DNA of 64,000 nucleotides, from contig JAITYX010000011.1 of assembly GCA_021018815.1 (NCBI GenBank), forward strand, positions 2,370,501 through 2,434,500, in the 5' to 3' direction. Shown piece by piece: positions 57,335 through 64,000 of this stretch. The notes beneath the pieces were generated by a model that was given only the letters and a program-made list of their open reading frames with translations, ran no database searches and was not told the DNA's origin. The position numbers and the translations under genes were made by a program. The stretch comes from Talinum fruticosum (taxonomy: Eukaryota > Streptophyta > Magnoliopsida > Caryophyllales > Talinaceae). Numbering within the stretch: position 1 is the first letter of the stretch; each line of letters begins with the position of its first letter.

Positions 57335-58118
57335 GTAGAGACTCCAATTGATGTATATAAAGACTCGAAGACCGGTTCCGGACACGGCATTTTCCTACAT
57401 CCAACTTCACTCTCATGATCCTCTGGTCCAAGTTTCTTATCAAATATGAGGAAAGAATGGTGAACAATTCTAACTCCGGCATATTCAACCTTCATTTAGA
57501 CAAGATTGACGAGAAATGGGCTTCAAAGCTCCCAGGCTTAGACTTTGCAATCGTCTCTGATGCCCACTGGTTCTCTAGGAAGAACTACTTGTACGACCAA
57601 GGAAAGTTGATCGGATGTGTTTATTGCAATGACGCGAATCTCACTGATTTTGGCCTCAATTTCTCCATAAGAATGTCCCTCCGAAGTGCCCTTAAGTTCA
57701 TCAATAATTGCAAGGAATGCAACAAGGGCATGGTTACCTTAGTGAGGACATACTCACCTGCCCATTTCGAAGGAGGAACTTGGAACAATGGAGGCTCGTG
57801 CAATCTGACTAGTCCTTCTGAGGAAGAGAAGGGGGAGGAATCGGAGAAAAAGCGGACTTGGAGTTGAGGAGAGCACAAGTAGAGGAGGTGGAGAGGGTGA
57901 GGACAGAAGGCGCCGACGGTGAAGGGAAGAGGTTTAGGGTTTTGGAAGTCACTAGGGCAATGTTGACGAGGCCTGATGGTCATCCAGGAGAATATTGGGG
58001 TAACAGATGGATGAAAGGGTACAATGACTGTGTTCATTGGTGTTTACCTGGCCCCATTGATGTCTGGAATTATTTGTTATTGGCTCTTCTTGAGAGGGAA
58101 GTTGGGGTCTTCAAATGA
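57335..58118 (+). pseudogene. Trichome birefringence-like (TBL) gene, C-terminal part
   Basis: TBL proteins are Golgi polysaccharide O-acetyltransferases with an N-terminal GDS and a C-terminal DxxH motif. The exon starts after CTACAG with VETPIDVYKD. The open stretch 57415-57867 reads MILWSKFLIKYEERMVNNSN, LPGLDFAIVSDAHWFSRKNY, GKLIGCVYCNDANLTDFG and TYSPAHFEGGTWNNGGSCN. After a frame change near 57850 it continues ELRRAQVEEVERV, KRFRVLEVTRAMLTRPDGHP and GNRWMKGYNDCVHWCLPGPI, which carries the D-C-V-H catalytic motif, ending at 58118. The N-terminal exon with GDS is not found upstream; A3 lies there. A second shift at GACTCGAAGACC (57390) would close if CTG were read for CG. It is truncated, though the frame errors may be partly technical. 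Confidence 0.85.
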
Positions 58119-58712
58119 CAAGGGATTTTCAGTACTGGTGAATACATACAGGTATAGAAAAGCATAGAACACCCAGTGGTGCAGAAAATATTAGAAAAGA
58201 GTTGTTGGAGACATCAAGAAGGTAATGCGAGGAGCCGACAAATAGTAGAGTTGTTAGGTTTTCTAGTTACTAAATTATGTTAAAGGAAGTTCAATGTTCT
58301 ATATATCATACGAATTCATTCAATTAGTGACTTTGGATAAGAATAATTATATAGTATATTAAATATAAATTGTCAGGATTTGATCTTTATTGTAAATACC
58401 GTATGACCTTTAATTAATAAAATTCATCTATTATTCTTTAAAAAAAGATATAGATTGTCAGGATATCTCAATAGTTTTGTTGCTAGAAAAATGTGGCAAT
58501 TGACGTTGCATTTGTCAAAAATCGAATTGAATTTATATGTAAATAAGCTATTCTATTCTCTCACGCATTGTGTACAAATTATACCTCACACAATAAAAAG
58601 TCTAATCCTCATCCTATTATTCTATAAAATTAAAATTAAAATTTTAAAAATGGTGTAAAAATGGAAAAAAGACAAAATTGTCTACGTTGATGAATTATCA
58701 TAAAAGTGAATC
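58119..58712. other. Intergenic, between convergent TBL and pectinesterase 3' ends
   Basis: AT-rich DNA holding the 3' flanks of two convergent genes. AATAAA-like words are frequent on both strands, and none can be singled out. No gene seen. Confidence 0.6.
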
Positions 58713-58914
58713 TTAATTATTAGTAGGAGGTGGTAAGAGCCATTCGGCAGCATCAATATATTCCAAACTAATAAAATCTTGGGCTTCTTCTTCACTTAGC
58801 TGCTTTGCATATGGAACTCTGTTGCTTGTGTCTGCTCCTGCTCCTTCGTTTTTGTACTCCCCAAAATATACCGTCCTACAATATCATCATCATAATAATA
58901 TACCATTCAAAATG

Positions 58915-58955
<41 letters not shown>

Positions 58956-61900
58956 ATCTTATTAGCTCTACAGTTTTTCCGTTAGAAAAGTTTAGTTCTG
59001 AAATTTTTAATTTTAACCTACAATTTTACAGTTATTTATAACTCTTACAGTTATGTAGGTTTACAACTAAACTTACAACTATCTTATGACTCCTTACATT
59101 TCTTTACAACTTTATAATTACGTACTTATCATCATCACTCAACATTAATAAACATTGATAAACATTTGGTCGTATTTTCTAGTTATAAATTTCTATGTAT
59201 TCAACTCTTATCTGTACTCATCAACATTTACCTATGAGTTGAAAACAAAAGGTCATACTGAGAGAGGGAGAGGGAGAGAGAGAGAGAGAGTAGTACTTTT
59301 GCAAATGGGACTTGAAGTTGTCGGACCAACCCTCAGGATTGACAACATCAGTAAGGTGGCAGTAGGAGTAGACAACCCTTCCAGCGTCCATCCAAGCTCT
59401 GGCCAAATAGGCATTACCGCCGGTTCCCGTAACTTGGCAATGCACAAAAGAGTATCCACCTTCTCCATCTTGGTTCTTCCTCGCATGAGCCGCTATCATC
59501 GCCACCGGATCCCCAGGTATCACGTGTAGCTCGGTGTTCTATCATCAATCAAAATAGTAACTTTAAACAGAAGAAAACTCGTAACTCTTAATAAGTAGTA
59601 TACATTTCAAAATAGCTCGGTGTAAGTACCAAATAAATAGATCTGCCTTCCCCAAAGACAAAGTCAACAGTTCCCTCAATGTAGCAATCCTTGAAGAAAT
59701 GCCTACCCTTATCATCACAAACAGTATCTTGAAATCCCATAAATTCACAATTATAAAATGCTGCCTCGTCCCCTGATATTCTTATTGCTGCTGCTTGGGC
59801 GCCCTTTCTTTTCCCATCAGGCCTTGGGGCTGAGTTCTGCTCCCAAACAAAAAAATCATATTAACTCTTTTAAGGAGTAATCGGAGTTATAAAGTTGTAA
59901 GTTAAAGCTAAAAGAATAAGGTTAGTGGCCTAAAAGTATAAATCGAGAACTACAAATCGATTTGCAACTGCCTCCCGGGGCAGAAAAAGAGTATCAAATA
60001 TCTTCCTAAACAGAAGTAAAGATGAAGAAGCAGCATAATCAATGCACACACAAAGGAAGAAAAAGAAGAAAAGCAAAGATACCTTGACAATCATATTAGA
60101 AGCAACGAAATTATCAGCCTCAACAATCAAGGTTGCGCTATCAACAGTGCCATAATCAGCAGCTGTACCATCATACGTCAAAACAGGCTTGTCATTAGGG
60201 TCACCAGAGAAGGTAATATATGGTTTATATCTCTCGATCGTGATTTTTTCCTCGTATTCTCCAGGACCGATCTTAATCACTATGCGGTTTGTGTTCCCAG
60301 TATCAATGCTGTCCAATGCATCCTTTATCGTGGCGAATTCCCCAGTTCCATCTCGGCTTACACTTATAACGTCCGCTGCACTTTCTGCTTCTGCTACGTT
60401 TGATTCTAAACTCGCTGTTCTTTGACTGTAAAATGGGATACAAACCGGATCAAATCAATTAGTGTATATACAGTTCATGGCAGTCAAAAAACTTGACCCT
60501 TTGGTAGTGGAGTCACTGCGTCAGAGGAGTAGAGTTTATAAGAGTAAAATAAAGGAGTAAAGGACTTATGAAGGGGGAATACAATCACCATGGTCAAGAG
60601 TAGTGTTTTTTATTGGATGCATGTTAGAGTTTATGGAGGGCTCATTAAATGTTGATACTGAGGGTTAGTGTTTGTCCAAAAACGTGTTACGAGTACTCAT
60701 AATCTACTATGATTATGAATCATAGGTGTATATATAGTCAGAAGGCGTGCTTAAATTTTAACGTGTTCTTATGAGTTTAAATCATCTAATGAGATGTATT
60801 AGTATGTAAGGATTATTTTTGTCAATTTTTATATATCTTTTTTGAGGTAAATTAATTATCGAAAAAAGTGTGGTAAGTCTTGGTTGAATTGGTGTTTTTG
60901 AAAAACAGAACTTATTTTTGAGTTCTTGCATTCTTTGTAATGTTGAGTTTTGGCTTTACATCTGCATTAATTAATCCAGAAAAGAAATAGATATATTGAA
61001 CATTGAAATATAAGACAGTTCAAATTCTAAGAATTGATTGAAATGTACTTGGTGGATATTGACATCAATCTAATTCCGAACCTGGTGACCTCGTATTTAT
61101 TGATTTAACCTTGTTTTTTGTCTTTTTTTTTGGGCATCCCTAAAGGGTTTCCAACGTGATTACCAAGAATATACCCCGAGTTCTTAAAAGGGATAGTTGA
61201 TGCCATTTGAAGAAGCTGCATATAAAGTCCTCAACTCATATCCGAGAAACAAAAATAAGTAATTATTAGCCAATACAAGTTGATTCAAGTGTTTATATTC
61301 TTATTTTTCTTAGAAATGAAGATAATCTATTTAGATAAAGTTGTGCTCCTTATGAGATTATAGTAACTCGAGTTTAACCAAAGGAGGATCAAAGAGCATA
61401 TAAATTCTTCTAAGTTGGGCTAAGAGTGTTCCCCATCCAAGAACAATATACAAAGTATTGGTTCAAGTCGTATTGACATCATCTAAATAAGAGGAGAACA
61501 AAAGTTCAAATCTCAAGAACTGTACTTCATGAAAAAACTTTTATCTTAAATGTCCGCGACTTTAAAGAGATTACACCTTTGATCAAACCAAAAAAAACAA
61601 AAGGAAGAAAATTGTGTGTGAGAAACAAAAAAGAAATGGAAAGAAATTGCACAAAAGAAAAAAAAAAGGACAATAGGATCTTTATATACTTTACCGTAGA
61701 AATTCCTGTGTTCAATTATTCGAGATGTAAATTTTATATGAAATAGTCTCGTTTACGTAGAATTTTATGGGAGCAACCATAGTTCATTAGGAGATTAAAC
61801 TGCTATGTATTGTTTGCTTTATTTACCGTATTATTTATCGCTTCTTGAAAACTATTAATGTTCAAAACAAAATTCATAATATATAAATACCTCTAAAAAA

Positions 61901-62150
61901 GCTGCAATATAAATTCTTTGCATTATTAAAAGGGGAAAAAGAAGAAAAAGAAGGTTAAAAAAATATAGAGGAACTGAAAACAACCTCAATGGTTTGATCG
62001 CAGCTTGAAACCAAGTGTTAATTTCAGCACGATCCGCTGGAATTAATGTTTGTGCATTTGAGAATGGAATACAATCACGAGTTGCTAGTAGAACAATTGC
62101 CAAGATAATTTTTGCATTAAATTTAAAACTTGTTTGATTTGTCTCGCCAT
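58713..62150 (-). CDS. Pectinesterase (pectin methylesterase, CE8), five exons
   Basis: Removes methyl esters from cell-wall homogalacturonan. Minus-strand exons: ~62150-61985, 60425-60083, 59836-59630, 59538-59297 and 58875-58713 (TAA). All inferred introns have GT/AG ends and joining phases. Family motifs: GPGEYEEK (GxYxE), GAQAAAIRI (usually QAVAL), [21 protein letters not shown] and [13 protein letters not shown] (usually LGRPW). The catalytic Gln, two Asp and Arg positions are kept, although LGRPW reads LARAW. Exon 4 ends [12 protein letters not shown]. Exon 5 gives [14 protein letters not shown] and ends [17 protein letters not shown]. There is no PMEI pro-domain, so it is the short type. 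The best ATG (62150, MARQIKQV) is followed by a hydrophobic signal-like segment IILAIVLLA in another frame. One missing base in a T/A run near 62120 would join them, so this is a sequencing error or a recent break. Otherwise the gene looks intact. Confidence 0.88.
58917..58954. repeat. (AT)n microsatellite
   Basis: About 36 bp of AT dinucleotides inside the last intron of the pectinesterase gene (58876-59296), ~40 bp from the exon 5 acceptor. Confidence 0.9.
59261..59291. repeat. (GA)n tract next to the exon 4 donor
   Basis: GAGAGGGAGAGGGAGAGAGA-type repeat a few bases inside the last pectinesterase intron (CT-rich on the coding strand, right after the donor GTACTA). Confidence 0.85.
60426..61984 (-). 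other. First intron of the pectinesterase gene
   Basis: 1.56 kb, AT-rich, between donor GAG|GTTG (61985/61984) and acceptor TTTTACAG|TCAAAG (60426/60425). I see no transposon, ORF or RNA gene in it. Confidence 0.7.
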
Positions 62151-63652
62151 AATTTTGTCACTTTCTTTATTGTGTGCCTCCTACACAATTTTTATGAAAA
62201 TTGCATTTTAATTTATATGATGAAGTAGGAATTAAGGAGAGGTGTGAAAGTAGCAGAAAGAAAAATGTGAGACAAAAAGTGAATTTCGTTGTGCTAATAT
62301 TAGGTCGCTATTTTACTAAAAATGTAAAGCTTTCTAAGTTTCGCAACCATTGTAATGCAACCAAATTAAGCGTCAACCTTTTTTCCAACATTAGTAACTA
62401 TTTTGGTAAACCTTTGACAAAAGGCATTCATGGAAGATTTCAATCTTGGTCCACCCAAGTACCATGGAGTACCTTTTGTTTACCTAAGAAGGAATAGGTT
62501 GAGCAATGGATGATGAATATGCTATAAAATTAAATAAAGACATATTGAAAAACCATATTTTGGAATTTGGTTTTGTAGAAATCAAAATGTGTCCTCAAAA
62601 TTCTTTTGTTCAAGTTACATACACAAGAGACCAAGTTAATGAGAAATCTTTCAACCCACCATTGGTAGAATCAGCATATTTTTCAATTTTTATCAACATT
62701 CCGCAAAATTTGTATTATTTTTTCCGAAAAATTGGAACCGTAACCAAATATCGATCAATTGGGTTTTTAAACTGATTCGGTCAACCGATAATCGGTTTGA
62801 TTTCATCGATTTTCAGGTCAGTTTATTAATTCTGATTTTTTTCTCACTCCTAGAGCTAGTGGTATATTATGACATATCGTTGAACCCAGGTGGTTGTTCA
62901 TGTGGGCTAAGAGCATCCGCATCCATGATATAAAATTTTACACTAGTACACCCTCTATATCATCTCACAATTCAATTTTTGGAATTCAATTCATTACCTC
63001 TACATCTCTAGATCATCAACTTGGATCGTCAAATAAAATATTACTTATAAAGCATACAAATATATATATTTAATTATTTTTCTTCTTTAAATATGGAAAC
63101 ACTAGCAAAAATAATACAAAAAAATGATGCAAGATGGAAACGCAGCGGATTGAGTACATGAGCGACCATGCGAGTGGATCGACTTCGAGTTGAACCAAAC
63201 GTGCGTTGCAATAAGATGGATTGAATTACATGGACAAAATTAAATCACAAGATCTTACATTACAATTAGTCTAAAAGTATAGGCTAGAAACACTTGTTGA
63301 GTTTTGTTTGCAGGCATCAAGTTGTGTTATTATATCTTTGCATCTTTAACTATACAACTCTCTAATTGAATTTTTAAAATTTTATCTTTTTTGTACAAAT
63401 AAGGATCTCTCCTATGTGTTATGCGTGATTAAAAAAATCAAAAGGGAAGTAAAAGGGAAATATTTGAAGGCAATATGTAGCAAAGGTATGAAATTGTTGC
63501 ATGAAGAAAATGGTGTCAAAATGCATTACTAGATTGGTGGAAAACGTTTTGGAGAAACTTTCAATGATAATATGCACATATGATGAGTTGGAGAAAGGGG
63601 AATTACATTGTGGCTTCAAACAAAAAGCTTGGATCATGAGACTCCTTCTTAG
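62151..63652. other. Upstream/intergenic region with no assigned gene
   Basis: About 1.5 kb of AT-rich DNA. The proximal part is the presumed pectinesterase promoter; no TATA box can be picked with confidence. Short plus-strand open stretches at 62201-62497 and 62506-62775 have no recognisable motifs and composition like their surroundings, so I do not call them genes. Confidence 0.5.
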
Positions 63653-63829
63653 ACAACTCCGATCTTGCAAAAGGCATGTCCTCGGGTTGGATCCAGGGAA
63701 AGCCCCTCCAATACTCTAGTCAATAAACGAAGTCAAGGTCCTTCAGGTGGTTTTCAATTGGAGAATGAGCAGGAAGGTGCTCCTGCAAGAAGGAGAAGTG
63801 GGAGGCTACATGGTAACATCAAGGGTTAG
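63653..63829 (+). CDS. Possible C-terminal exon of an unknown gene
   Basis: An open frame of 58 codons ends at TAG 63827-63829 and reads KACPRVGSRESPSNTLVNKR, then QGPSGGFQLENEQEG and ARRRSGRLHGNIKG. The basic Arg/Ser-rich tail and the T-rich, UTR-like DNA that follows (63840-64000) suggest the last exon of a plant gene, with a possible acceptor TTGCAAAAG at about 63664-63672. No start codon is visible, and I do not recognise the protein. Confidence 0.25.
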   Translation, partial: TTPILQKACPRVGSRESPSNTLVNKRSQGPSGGFQLENEQEGAPARRRSGRLHGNIKG

Positions 63830-64000
63830 GTTAATCTTTCGTTTAGATTTTTTTAGGGGTTGTTTTGTTTATTTTAGTAGGAATTAATCTTGTGTTTTCT
63901 ATTGGAGCCCACAGATTATAGCATTATGCTATTTATTGGTTTGAGCTGTATTGTATATCATCGAAACATCTACATTAAGAGATGATGTTCAACTTTAATT

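Noticed and set aside
62201..62775. Two plus-strand open frames upstream of the pectinesterase
   Set aside because: No recognisable domain, AT-driven composition and position in the presumed promoter region.
1..64000. tRNA, rRNA or organellar DNA insertions
   Set aside because: I looked for tRNA-like arms and plastid or mitochondrial gene signatures and saw none. The only tRNA-related sequences are the retroelement primer-binding sites.

Overview
The window is nuclear DNA from a seed plant, probably a eudicot. The evidence is spliced plant genes (a pectinesterase, a trichome-birefringence-like protein, an HSP20-like protein, a cytosolic glutamyl-tRNA synthetase relic), AT-rich non-coding DNA and a dense nest of Ty1/copia LTR retrotransposons. 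The species cannot be named from the sequence. Nothing here is bacterial or organellar.

Layout. 1-6787: four ~1.2-kb units of a CT-rich tandem repeat, one carrying a solo LTR of a gypsy-type element (3398-4833). 6788-17165: a minus-strand, 5'-truncated Sirevirus-like copia element (A1) with a 3' LTR, a degenerate extra ORF between pol and the LTR, a triplicated RT segment and another gypsy-type solo LTR (13026-14681). 17169-18607: an unclassified repeat, 'B'. 18608-25856: a decayed copia element (Copia-2) whose 5' LTR holds a small MULE-like insertion and whose body holds a Sirevirus-like solo LTR (20828-22310). 26574-28181: a glutamyl-tRNA synthetase pseudogene. 28371-31745: repeat B again, then a tandem-repeat unit split by another solo LTR (30100-31535). 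32979-36753: an HSP20-like gene with tandem mini-exons and a 2.5-kb copia deletion derivative (33784-36249) in one intron. 36862-50035: a second copy of the block 5965-22310, with different internal deletions and insertions. 50036-56640: the internal region of a plus-strand Sirevirus-like element (A3), interrupted by a third gypsy-type solo LTR (53478-55115). 57335-58118: the C-terminal part of a trichome-birefringence-like gene. 58713-62150: a five-exon pectinesterase on the minus strand, the best-preserved gene. The end of the window is mostly unassigned.

The main story is structural. A chain of nested insertions (tandem repeat / Sirevirus A / repeat B / Copia-2 / MULE-like / Sirevirus LTR) was duplicated as one block. 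The two copies then diverged by internal deletion, LTR-LTR recombination and new insertions. Target-site duplications I could read by eye: AAAGC, AGTGG, GTTCT, TATTG, GGTTG, CTGAC and the 9-bp TAATCTTTA. They order most of these events.

A second theme is a recurrent anomaly at CAG/CTG trinucleotides. Where the expected base is fixed independently (tRNA primer-binding sites, target-site duplications, conserved codons), CAG often reads CGAG, CGG or CG, and CTG reads CTCG, CCG or CG. This may be a base-calling artefact at CHG-methylated cytosines, and it would account for many of the frameshifts in the transposon ORFs. All transposon coding regions are therefore given as broken copies, with the caution that part of the damage may be technical.
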